Below are positions 52,575-59,292 of a stretch of 64,000 nt of DNA, piece by piece. Made by a program: the position numbers and the translations under genes. This DNA is from CALGFI01 sp963786805 (GTDB lineage Bacteria > Actinomycetota > UBA4738 > HRBIN12), in contig CAWBAK010000004.1 of the NCBI GenBank assembly GCA_963786805.1, positions 496,001 to 560,000 on the forward strand, in the 5' to 3' direction. Position 1 is the first letter of the stretch, and each line of letters opens with the position of its first letter. The notes under the pieces were generated by a model that was not told the DNA's origin, did no database searches, and saw nothing but the letters and a program-made list of their open reading frames with translations.

Positions 52575-53140
52575 TCTCGGCGATCGTCCTCGCCGCGGGG
52601 TCCGGCACCCGATTCGGGGGCCTGAAGCAGATCGCCGAGGTCCGCGGCAAGCCACTCGCGCAACACGCGATCGACGCCGCGACCGAAGCCGGGGTCGATG
52701 AGATCGTCGTCGTCCTCGGGCACGAGGTCACGCGCGTGCGTGACGCGCTCAAGCTGCCCGCATCGGCGAGGGCGGTGGTGAACCCCGCGTACTCCTCCGG
52801 GATGGCCGGATCCCTCGCCGTAGGACTGCGCTCCGTCGACCCCGCGAGCGAGGCAGCCGTCGTGCTCCTCGCCGACCAGCCCGGGGTCACCGCCCAGCAC
52901 GTCCGCGCACTCATCGAGGCGTTCACGTCACGACACGCCACGATGGTGCGACTGCGCTTCCGCGCGGGACCGGGCCCGGGTCTGCTGGCGCGAACCATCT
53001 GGCGAGAGGCAAGCGCGCTCGAGGGCGACGTCGGGGCGCGGGCGCTGATGGACATGTACCCGGAGTTGGTCGAGGAGGTCGACATCAGCGGCGAGGCGCC
53101 GCACGACGTCGACCGGCCCGAGGACCTCGAAGGCGCGTGA
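52571..53140 (+). CDS. MocA/MobA-like nucleotidyltransferase
   Basis: A 189-residue GT-A-fold NTP transferase: IVLAAGSGTRFGGLKQIAEVRGKPLAQH, VVLLADQPGVTAQHVRALIEAF and GDVGARALMDMYPELVEEVDI near the end, with a C-terminal DVDRPEDLE. MocA attaches CMP (MobA GMP) to molybdopterin, so with XdhC and CoxG it completes a cofactor path for the CoxSLM-type enzyme. The GTG start overlaps the coxG stop. The cytidylyl versus guanylyl specificity cannot be read from the sequence. Confidence 0.88.
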   Translation: MISAIVLAAGSGTRFGGLKQIAEVRGKPLAQHAIDAATEAGVDEIVVVLGHEVTRVRDALKLPASARAVVNPAYSSGMAGSLAVGLRSVDPASEAAVVLLADQPGVTAQHVRALIEAFTSRHATMVRLRFRAGPGPGLLARTIWREASALEGDVGARALMDMYPELVEEVDISGEAPHDVDRPEDLEGA

Positions 53141-53146
53141 GGCCGG

Positions 53147-53599
53147 CTAGCCGTAGAAGATGGTCGTCACCCAGAAGCTTCCGCCGGCCTTGACGACCCC
53201 GACCGCTGCGTGATCAAAGCCGCGGCGTAGGATGTTCTTGCGGTGTGGCGCCGAGTCCATGAAGCCGCCCATCACCGCGCGCAGGGACGAGGCGTACCCG
53301 ACGTTCTCGCCGCCGATCGACCAGTTGCGGCCGTCGAGCTTGCTCGCGAGGTCGGGCGTGTGGAACAGATATCCGGCGTCAGCCATCAGCCGTGAGTGCT
53401 TGATCGCGTAGCGGGAGAGCTTCCGGTCCACCCGCAAGAGGCGCCGATCGTTTCGGTCCCGGACGTCGTTGACGAGCTGGAGCATCTTGGTGCGATACCC
53501 GTCACTCCCACCGGCACGTGCTTCGGTCCGCGGCCCCAAGAGGAGCGGCAGCAACAGGAGAAGAACGAGCGCGATCCGCGTGCGGTTCCGGAAGGTCAT
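53147..53599 (-). CDS. Secreted CAP-domain (SCP/PR-1-like) protein 1
   Basis: A 150-residue exported protein with a signal peptide (TRIALVLLLLLPLLLGPRTEARA) and a CAP domain: MLQLVNDVRDRNDRRLLRVDRKLSRYAIKHSRLMADAGYLFHTPD has the first His, GENVGYASS and HRKNILRRGFDHAAVGVV the others, ending WVTTIFYG. CAP proteins of bacteria are secreted, often envelope-associated, of unclear activity. The leader carries a probable GEMM riboswitch. Paralogue of the next gene (54028-54492). Start ATG 53599 precedes the signal peptide. Confidence 0.9.
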   Translation of the reverse strand: MTFRNRTRIALVLLLLLPLLLGPRTEARAGGSDGYRTKMLQLVNDVRDRNDRRLLRVDRKLSRYAIKHSRLMADAGYLFHTPDLASKLDGRNWSIGGENVGYASSLRAVMGGFMDSAPHRKNILRRGFDHAAVGVVKAGGSFWVTTIFYG

Positions 53600-53661
53600 C
53601 GTCCTCAAGAGGAACCTCCGTCCTGTGCGTTCCCTGGGGGCCCGGACTCTCGTGAAGACCC

Positions 53662-53756
53662 GGCCCTTCGGCAGTCGGTGAATCGCTGGACGGAGCGGTG
53701 GCCCTCGAGACTTGCGTCCCGGCGGCGTCGGCGGCATGCGGTGCCGGGACCGAACC
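53662..53756 (-). promoter_or_regulatory. Probable c-di-GMP-I (GEMM) riboswitch, CAP gene 1
   Basis: The minus strand shows the GEMM core GGGACGCAAGTC followed by CGAGGGCC, and an outer stem TTCGGT/GCCGAA. The P1b half is divergent (GGCACCGC instead of GGCAAACC). It aligns end to end with the better-matching element before CAP gene 2, so it is probably a duplicated, diverged copy. Confidence 0.5.
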
Positions 53757-53840
53757 TTCGGTCCCGGCATCGGGACCGGATGCGGGCGAGCAAGAATCGT
53801 CATAAGGAAAACCGCCCGGTACTCCGAGCGGCTGCCCGAG

Positions 53841-53868
53841 AGGGTACTCGTGAGATCCCTGCCGTCAA
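53841..53868 (-). promoter_or_regulatory. Promoter of CAP gene 1
   Basis: On the minus strand TTGACG and TACCCT are separated by 16 bases, a good actinobacterial housekeeping promoter, about 85 bases upstream of the riboswitch-like element. Confidence 0.5.
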
Positions 53869-53970
53869 GTAGCCAAGGTGGCTACGACGAGTGAGCTGGG
53901 CACGCACCGTGCACACCCGAGCCACCCTTCCCCCCGCCTGAGCGGCGCAAACGTCCCCGGCCTGGATAGC

Positions 53971-54002
53971 GAGGCGCCCCGGCCCTTCGGCCGGGGCGCC
54001 TC
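53971..54002 (-). terminator. Strong hairpin after CAP gene 2
   Basis: A perfect 14-bp stem (GAGGCGCCCCGGCC and its complement) with a four-base loop starts 25 bp after the CAP gene 2 stop. No U-tract, as is usual for GC-rich actinobacterial terminators. Confidence 0.7.
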
Positions 54003-54027
54003 TGATCTACAGCTAGGTCGGGAGGGG

Positions 54028-54492
54028 CTAGCCGTAGAAGATGACCGTCACCCAGAGGTTCCCGTCTGACTCGACGACCCCGATCGCCGTGTGGTCGAAG
54101 CCGGTCCGCAGGATGTTCTTGCGATGTGGCGTCGACCCCATGAAGGCGGCCTGCACGTCGGTGAGGGACGAGGCGTAGCCGATGTTCTCGCCCCACATCG
54201 ACCAGTCGCGCTGGCCCAGCTTGCCCGCGACGTCCTTCGTGTGGAACAGCTGACCCGCCTCGGCCATCGCGCGTGAGTGCCGGATGGCGTACCGGGACAG
54301 CCTCGCGTCCAGCGCCAGCGCGTCGCGATCCTTGTGATCGCGCGCTTCGTTGGTGAGCTGGAGCAGTTCCGCACGGCGCTCCGCGGTCTCGCCGGCTCGG
54401 GCTTGGTCGGTCGCCGTCCCCGAGAGCCAGAGGCAGGAACACAGGAGGAGCACGGCCGCGATCCGCGTCCGGCTCCGAGTCGCCTGTGCCAT
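54028..54492 (-). CDS. Secreted CAP-domain (SCP/PR-1-like) protein 2
   Basis: A 154-residue exported CAP protein, paralogue of the gene just downstream (53147-53599): signal peptide RIAAVLLLCSCLWLSGTATD, then LLQLTNEARDHKDRDALALDARLSRYAIRHSRAMAEAGQLFHT, GENIGYASSL, HRKNILRTGFDHTAIGVV and WVTVIFYG. The two share most motif positions, so they arose by tandem duplication with their leaders. GGAGGG lies five bases before the ATG, inside a potential sequestering hairpin (CCCAG/CTGGG). Confidence 0.9.
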   Translation of the reverse strand: MAQATRSRTRIAAVLLLCSCLWLSGTATDQARAGETAERRAELLQLTNEARDHKDRDALALDARLSRYAIRHSRAMAEAGQLFHTKDVAGKLGQRDWSMWGENIGYASSLTDVQAAFMGSTPHRKNILRTGFDHTAIGVVESDGNLWVTVIFYG

Positions 54493-54776
54493 CCCAGCCC
54501 TCCGACAGTCTGGGTCCCAGCAGGCCGGGGCTCCGGGTGGAAGCCCGGTCCTTCGGCAGCTCGGCCGCCCTGGCTCGTTGAGCCGTGGGGCCCGTGGCTT
54601 TGCGCCCCGCCGTTCCCGACGGTTTGCCGTTTCGGGACCAACCCTCTTCGGTGTCGTTATCGACCGTGGATGGGCCGGAACTGAACCCGGAGCGACGAAA
54701 GACCGACCCCGTCTAGTCCGAAAGGCTCATGCACCGCCGACCGGGCGACACTCGCGGCACGCGAGGCCGCGGCGGT
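54493..54776. other. Leader and upstream region of CAP gene 2
   Basis: 284 bp without a protein gene. It contains the GEMM-type element at 54547-54639 and upstream sequence that must carry the promoter; GATAAC near 54656-54661 (minus strand) is a weak -10 candidate. Confidence 0.5.
54547..54639 (-). promoter_or_regulatory. c-di-GMP-I (GEMM) riboswitch, CAP gene 2
   Basis: The minus strand shows the conserved GEMM blocks in order: GGTCC (outer stem), CGGCAAACC, a GGGA-capped small stem, GGGGCGCAAAGCC, CGGGCC, a GGCTC-AACGA-GCC stem, and GCTGCCGAAGGACC closing the outer stem. These match the consensus GGCAAACC ... GACGCAAAGCC ... GGCC ... CCGA of cyclic-di-GMP-I riboswitches. It ends 54 bases before the ATG. 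Confidence 0.65.
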
Positions 54777-55589
54777 TCAGCGGGGATCGTTCAAACGCCG
54801 GTGCCGGAGCGAGGGAAGGACCTCTCGGACCCGTGCGATCTCGCCCAGGTCGAGGTCGGCGAACGTGATCCCAACCCCGTCGGGCGCGCGAGCGATCACG
54901 CGACCCCAGGGATCGGCGACCAGGCTGTTGCCGAAGTTGCGCCGCTGCCGATCCTTTGCGCCCCAGGTCCCCCACTGGGCGGCAGCGATCACGAACGACT
55001 GATCCTCGATCGCGCGGGCGCGAAGGAGCACGTCCCAGTGGTCCTTGCCGGTCTCGTGCCGGAAGGCCGCCGGGACGAACATCGTCGTCGCCCCTTCCAC
55101 AGCCATCTGCCGGTAGAGCTCCGGGAAGCGCACGTCGTAGCAGATCGACATCCCGACCCGGCCGAACTCGGTCTCGGCCGTTACGACCCCGTCGCCGGGC
55201 GAGTACAGGAAGGACTCGCGACTGGGAAGGCCGCCGGGCGGGTCGGCGTCGAACAGGTGGATCTTGCGGTACGTCGCGACGACGTTCCCGTCCCGGTCGA
55301 GCAGCACGCTCGTGTTGAACACGCGGTCGCCTTCGCGCTCGAGCACGCTCCCGCCGTGGATCCACATCCCATGCCGGCGCGCGATCTCGGCCAGGCGCTG
55401 CACCCGCTGCCCGTCGATCGGCTCGGCCGACGCACGCACGAGCGGAGCCGAACCCTGGCAGGGCCAGACCTCCGGGAGCGCTGCGAGATCGACGCCGGCC
55501 GCGCCGGCATCCTCGAGCAGACCGAAAACCTGGGCCTCGTTCGCGGCGACGTCCTCGCCGCAGTTCGTCTGACACAGGGCCACACGCAC
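54777..55589 (-). CDS. Carbon-nitrogen hydrolase (nitrilase superfamily) amidase
   Basis: A 270-residue amidohydrolase with the Glu-Lys-Cys triad in ALPEVWPCQG, ATYRKIHLFDADPPGG and SICYDVRFPELYRQMA. The HWDVLLRARAIEDQSFVIAAAQWG segment is typical of the Nit1/Nit2 branch, which deaminates omega-amido acids such as dGSH or alpha-ketoglutaramate. GTG 55589 chosen because TAGCAT lies seven bases before it. Divergent from an uncharacterised gene with the same promoter pattern. Confidence 0.9.
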   Translation of the reverse strand: MRVALCQTNCGEDVAANEAQVFGLLEDAGAAGVDLAALPEVWPCQGSAPLVRASAEPIDGQRVQRLAEIARRHGMWIHGGSVLEREGDRVFNTSVLLDRDGNVVATYRKIHLFDADPPGGLPSRESFLYSPGDGVVTAETEFGRVGMSICYDVRFPELYRQMAVEGATTMFVPAAFRHETGKDHWDVLLRARAIEDQSFVIAAAQWGTWGAKDRQRRNFGNSLVADPWGRVIARAPDGVGITFADLDLGEIARVREVLPSLRHRRLNDPR

Positions 55590-55596
55590 TCGCCAG

Positions 55597-55602
55597 ATGC
55601 TA
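55597..55602 (-). promoter_or_regulatory. -10 element of the amidase gene (leaderless)
   Basis: TAGCAT on the minus strand, seven bases before the GTG at 55589; it selects this start over an upstream one. Confidence 0.55.
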
Positions 55603-55661
55603 CGCGGCGCAAGGTATTGACGGTTCGCTGCGCGGACACGCGACCAAGGCCCGACGGTCGT

Positions 55662-55667
55662 TAGCAT
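55662..55667 (+). promoter_or_regulatory. -10 element of the divergent hypothetical gene
   Basis: TAGCAT seven bases before the GTG at 55675. Confidence 0.55.
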
Positions 55668-55674
55668 CCCGCGC

Positions 55675-56280
55675 GTGCCGCAGGGTCGCTACGTGGTGAT
55701 GGACGGCGACGGCAATGCCGTCGGGACCGAGGACTTCCGATGCGCGCCCGGACCCGCGGGCTGGCGGTCCTTCTCGGAGATCTCGACGCGGGAGCCGACG
55801 CCGCACCGCGAGATCGTTGATCTCGTCGTGGACCGGTTGTGGAACCCAGTCCGAGTCAAGATCGCGACCGGCTCCCACGATCTCGTGCTCACCGCGGAGG
55901 GCGATGCACTGCGCGGATCGCTCGACGGCGACGTCGTGACCGCGCCGTGGGGACCGGCATGGCACGTCGACTACCTTTCGCCGGCGTTCAACGCGGTCAC
56001 GGCGAACCGTCTCGATGGAACGACGGAGATCGACGTGATCTACCTCGAGCCGGTCATGTGCACGCCGACCGAGGAGCGGCAGCGGTACGAGCTGATCGGC
56101 GACGAGGAAGTGACGACGCCGGTCGGGCGATTCGCGGCGCGGCGGTGGCGCTACACGGCGCTATCCACGGGATGGAGCCGCGAGCTATGGGTGGCCGGCG
56201 ACGTGGTCGTGCGCTACGAGGGCCTGTTCGAGCTCGAGGAGTACGAGGCGGGCGCCAGTGGTCCGCGCCCGATCGCGTGA
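55675..56280 (+). CDS. Uncharacterised protein, probable beta-rich small-molecule-binding fold
   Basis: A 201-residue protein with no signal peptide and no family I can name. Regular strand-like segments (YVVMDGDGNAVGTEDFR, IVDLVVDRLWNPVRVKIATGSHDLVLTAEG, WSRELWVAGDVVVRYEGLFEL) and TTPVGRFAARRWRYTAL suggest a beta-barrel fold such as DUF-type or lipocalin-like proteins. GTG start preceded by TAGCAT at seven bases, the leaderless pattern. Divergent from the amidase gene; converges with the yceI-like gene. Confidence 0.55.
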   Translation: MPQGRYVVMDGDGNAVGTEDFRCAPGPAGWRSFSEISTREPTPHREIVDLVVDRLWNPVRVKIATGSHDLVLTAEGDALRGSLDGDVVTAPWGPAWHVDYLSPAFNAVTANRLDGTTEIDVIYLEPVMCTPTEERQRYELIGDEEVTTPVGRFAARRWRYTALSTGWSRELWVAGDVVVRYEGLFELEEYEAGASGPRPIA

Positions 56281-56353
56281 GGCCAAGCCCAGCGCCCGAA
56301 ACAGCGTGAAGCCCGCGCCCTCCACATCGAGAGCGCGGGCCTCGCCGAACGTC

Positions 56354-56932
56354 TTACTGCTGGAGGTTGAGCTCCGTGTCGATCTCGAGCTTGACCCTCT
56401 TGCCGACGAGGAAGCCACCGGTTTCGACGGCCATGTTCCACGTCAGGTCCCAGTCCTCGCGGTCGACCTCGGTGCTCGCCGAGAACGCGGCAAGGGACGG
56501 ATAGTCGGCCGCGGCGCCCGGACCCCACCCGAGGAACTCGGCGTCCAGGACAACCTCGCGGGTGATGTCCTTGATGGTCAGGTCACCGACGAGCTGGAAC
56601 GTGTTGCCGCCGGTCGGACGGACCGCGCGGCTGCGGAACGTGATCTTGGGGAACCGCTCGACGTCGAAGAAGTCACCGCTGCGCAGGTGGTCGTCCCGCA
56701 TGTCGGTCTTCGTCTCGACGCTCGCGGCGTCGATCTCGATCTCCACCGAGGAATCGTCGAACCCGTCTCCGATGACGACCTTGCCATCGAATTCGTTGAA
56801 CCGGCCCCGGACCTTGGAAAGCATGTGCCGGGCCACGAACCCGACGGTCGTGTGGGCTTTGTCGAACACCCACGTCCCGGCGGGCGGCAATTCCACGCCC
56901 TCGACCACGCGTACGGCCTCTGTCTGAGCCAT
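56354..56932 (-). CDS. YceI-like family protein
   Basis: A 192-residue protein of the YceI family, an isoprenoid-binding lipocalin-like barrel: GTWVFDKAHTTVGFVARHMLSKVRGRFNEFDGKVVIG, SVETKTDMRDDHLRSGDFFDVERFPKITFRSR, and LTIKDITREVVLDAEF. It lacks a signal peptide, so it is a cytoplasmic member. Divergent from an HxlR-type regulator with 157 bp between starts, so probably controlled by it. Confidence 0.92.
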   Translation of the reverse strand: MAQTEAVRVVEGVELPPAGTWVFDKAHTTVGFVARHMLSKVRGRFNEFDGKVVIGDGFDDSSVEIEIDAASVETKTDMRDDHLRSGDFFDVERFPKITFRSRAVRPTGGNTFQLVGDLTIKDITREVVLDAEFLGWGPGAAADYPSLAAFSASTEVDREDWDLTWNMAVETGGFLVGKRVKLEIDTELNLQQ

Positions 56933-56999
56933 GGTTCCCTCCTTCTCCCGCCCCCGGCTCCAGACCGGAGGTCAACTCCCCTTACGGGAGTAACGAACG

Positions 57000-57024
57000 A
57001 TTCCGGAGCGTTGCCTATTCCGGA
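57000..57024. promoter_or_regulatory. Direct repeats in the yceI/hxlR divergent region
   Basis: Two copies of ATTCCGGA, 17 bases from start to start (57000-57007 and 57017-57024); the second extends to the palindrome TTCCGGAA. This spacing fits two turns of DNA and a dimeric HxlR-type operator. Confidence 0.45.
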
Positions 57025-57075
57025 AGGGCGAACGAGGGATCAAGGGGTTGGGAGAGATGGCCACACGTGGAGGGG

Positions 57076-57081
57076 TAGCAT
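57076..57081 (+). promoter_or_regulatory. -10 element of the HxlR regulator gene (leaderless)
   Basis: TAGCAT eight bases before the GTG at 57090; excludes the upstream ATG at 57057 as start. Confidence 0.55.
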
Positions 57082-57089
57082 CCGAGCCC

Positions 57090-57461
57090 GTGAGGGAGGG
57101 TGAGGGCCCCGTCTGCGAGCACTTCCAGCGTGCGGCCGAGATGGTCGCCCGGCGCTGGACGCCGCAGATCGTGCGCGTGCTCCTCGTGGGCCCGGCCCGG
57201 TACCGGGATCTCCGCGCGGCGATCCCCGCGATCTCGGACAACCTGCTCTCCGAACGTTTGAAGGAGCTCGAGGCGGCCGGGCTCGTGATCCGCACCGTCG
57301 GCGCCGAAGGCCCCGTGAAGGTCGAGTACGCCCTGTCCGAGTCGGGAGCCGCGCTCTCCGACGTGATGGATGCGCTCGGCGAATGGGCCGAACACTGGGC
57401 TCAGCCCTCGCCGGCCTCCCCGGCTTCGCGCCGCTCCGCCGCCGGCGGGCGCTCGAGGTAG
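57090..57461 (+). CDS. HxlR family transcriptional regulator
   Basis: A 123-residue winged-helix regulator: CEHFQRAAEMVARRWTPQIVRVLLVGPARYRDLRAAIPAISDNLLSERLKELEAAGLVIR is the family signature. HxlR proteins commonly sense electrophiles or aldehydes. GTG 57090 is preferred because TAGCAT ends eight bases before it. Divergent from yceI; its last 60 bases overlap the 3' end of an acetyltransferase gene on the opposite strand. Confidence 0.92.
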   Translation: MREGEGPVCEHFQRAAEMVARRWTPQIVRVLLVGPARYRDLRAAIPAISDNLLSERLKELEAAGLVIRTVGAEGPVKVEYALSESGAALSDVMDALGEWAEHWAQPSPASPASRRSAAGGRSR

Positions 57462-57853
57462 CGCTCCTCCGCCGGTCCGAACCCGAACTTCTCGTACAGC
57501 CCATGGGCGTCCTGCGTGTGGAGCATCCACCGCGCGTGCGAGAACGGACTCTCGTCCACGGCCGCGCGGACGAGCTCGACGCCGAGACCGCGTCCACGAT
57601 GGTCTTTCAGCACATAGACGTCCGCGAGGTACGCCACCCGGCCGTCGGTGAGCGTGCGCGCGAACCCCACCTGCCGGTCGCCGTAGTACAGCCCCACCAC
57701 CCGCGAGGATCCGAGGACCTGGCGTTCCACCTCGTCGCGCGAGCGGTCGCGCCCCCAGTACGCCTCGGTCGACAGGAATGCCCAGACGGCATCGAGGTCC
57801 ACCCGCGAGGGGTCGTCGTCGACCTCGTACCCGCCGGCGAGCTCGCGACGCAT
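57401..57853 (-). CDS. GNAT family N-acetyltransferase
   Basis: A 150-residue acetyltransferase: acetyl-CoA loop VYVLKDHRGRGLGVELVRAAVDE, then HTQDAHGLYEKFGFGPAEERYLERP, and RVVGLYYGDRQVGFARTLTDG before it. It belongs to the compact single-domain type often acting on small amines. The C-terminal Glu/Arg-rich tail overlaps the HxlR gene's end. Seven bases after the class III aminotransferase stop. Confidence 0.9.
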   Translation of the reverse strand: MRRELAGGYEVDDDPSRVDLDAVWAFLSTEAYWGRDRSRDEVERQVLGSSRVVGLYYGDRQVGFARTLTDGRVAYLADVYVLKDHRGRGLGVELVRAAVDESPFSHARWMLHTQDAHGLYEKFGFGPAEERYLERPPAAERREAGEAGEG

Positions 57854-57859
57854 GGGTCC

Positions 57860-59176
57860 CTAGGTGACGGCAGCGTCGGCGACGGTCAGCGCCTCGTCGA
57901 TGATCGCGAAGCCCTCGCCGAGCTGTTCCTCCGTGATGCACAGGGGCGGGTTCGTCATGATCCCGTTCCACCGGATCATCGTGAACAGGCCGCGCTCGTC
58001 CAAGGCCTTGCCGACCGCCTTCATCTCGTCGCTCGTCCCGTTGAAGGGCGCCATCGGCTCCATCGTCTCGCGGCTCCGCACAAGCTCCAGGATCCCGAAC
58101 AGCCCGATGTTGCGGACCAACCCGACGCTCGGGTGTTTGTCGTGCAGCTCGCGATGATGCCGCGCCATCACCTCACCCATCTTCTTGCTGTGCTCGATCA
58201 GCCCGTCCTCCTCGTACACGCGGATCGTGGCGAGCGCGGCGGCGAGCGCGAGCGGGTGCGAGTTGTACGTGAGGCCGCCCCAGAAGACGTGATCGTCGAA
58301 GTAGGAGCTGACCGACGGCCGCAGGCCCACCGCCCCGAGCGGGACCGCGCTCGAGGTCAGACCCTTGGCCATCGTGACGATGTCCGGCACGACGCCCCAG
58401 TGGTTGATGGCGAACCACTCGCCGGTGCGGCCGAAGCCCGACATGATCTCGTCCGCGATCATCAAGATGCCGTGCCGATCGCAGAGCTCGCGAACGCCCT
58501 GGAGATAGCCGTCGGGCGGGATCAAGATCCCGTTCGTTCCCGTCACCGGCTCCAGGATGAACGCGGCGATCGTCGCGGGACCCTCGAGCATGATCGTCTC
58601 CTCGAGGTACGCGAGCGCGGTCTCCGCGTCGTCGGTTCCCCGCTGCGTGCCGTGGTAGGGGTCGAGGACGTGGACGACGCCGGGCATCCCGGGCTCGTTC
58701 CCCCATCGCCGTGGGTCGCCGGTGAGGGTGATCGTCGCGTAGGTGGCGCCGTGGTAGCTCCGGTAACGGGCGAGGATCTTGTGGCGGCCCGTCACGGCCT
58801 TGGCGATCCGGATCGCGTTCTCGTTCGCCTCGGCCCCGCCGAGCGTGAAGAACACCTTGTCGATGTCGCCCGGCAGGAGCTCGGCGAGCTTCTTGCCCAA
58901 GAGCGCCCGGACCTCGGTGGCCATGAAGGGGCTGATGTACGGGAGGACCTTCGCCTGCTCCGCGATCGCATCGGCGACCCGTGGGTCCGAGTGCCCGATG
59001 TTCACGCCCATCAGCTGGCTGTTGAAGTCCAGGTACCGCTTCCCGTCGACCGTGAAGAACTCGGCGCCGCGCGCCGAGGCGACGGCGATCGGCTTCGTCG
59101 AGCCCTGTTGCTGCCAGTCGTAGAGCGTGTGCTTGAGACTCAGTTCGACGATCTCGTCGGAGGTCAGCTCGCTCAT
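57860..59176 (-). CDS. Class III PLP-dependent aminotransferase
   Basis: A 438-residue omega-aminotransferase: DFNSQLMGVNIGHSDPRVADAI, FFTLGGAEANENAIRIAK, SYHGATYATITLTGDPRRW, EPVTGTNGILIPP, and PLP-Lys in VTMAKGLTSSAVPLGAV. It resembles taurine:pyruvate and beta-alanine:pyruvate aminotransferases. With the divergent semialdehyde dehydrogenase it fits beta-alanine to malonate semialdehyde to acetyl-CoA (inference). TACACT -10 and GGAAGGGG ribosome-binding site precede it, so it has a leader. Confidence 0.92.
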   Translation of the reverse strand: MSELTSDEIVELSLKHTLYDWQQQGSTKPIAVASARGAEFFTVDGKRYLDFNSQLMGVNIGHSDPRVADAIAEQAKVLPYISPFMATEVRALLGKKLAELLPGDIDKVFFTLGGAEANENAIRIAKAVTGRHKILARYRSYHGATYATITLTGDPRRWGNEPGMPGVVHVLDPYHGTQRGTDDAETALAYLEETIMLEGPATIAAFILEPVTGTNGILIPPDGYLQGVRELCDRHGILMIADEIMSGFGRTGEWFAINHWGVVPDIVTMAKGLTSSAVPLGAVGLRPSVSSYFDDHVFWGGLTYNSHPLALAAALATIRVYEEDGLIEHSKKMGEVMARHHRELHDKHPSVGLVRNIGLFGILELVRSRETMEPMAPFNGTSDEMKAVGKALDERGLFTMIRWNGIMTNPPLCITEEQLGEGFAIIDEALTVADAAVT

Positions 59177-59292
59177 CGGTCCCCTTCCGAGCCGGAGGTG
59201 GGCAGTGTAGCGAGGCAGAGGGCGGGCCGGAGCTTGCCCGTCGACCGGCGCGCTACCATCGGCGGGAACGCCTCCTCCGAAGGGACCTGATC

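Larger units (their letters stand above)
53600..54027. other. Long leader of CAP gene 1 and tail of CAP gene 2
   Basis: 428 bp without a protein gene. From left to right on the plus strand it holds the ribosome-binding region of CAP gene 1, its riboswitch-like element (53662-53756), a probable promoter (53841-53868), an unassigned stretch, and the hairpin that ends CAP gene 2 (53971-54002). Confidence 0.6.
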
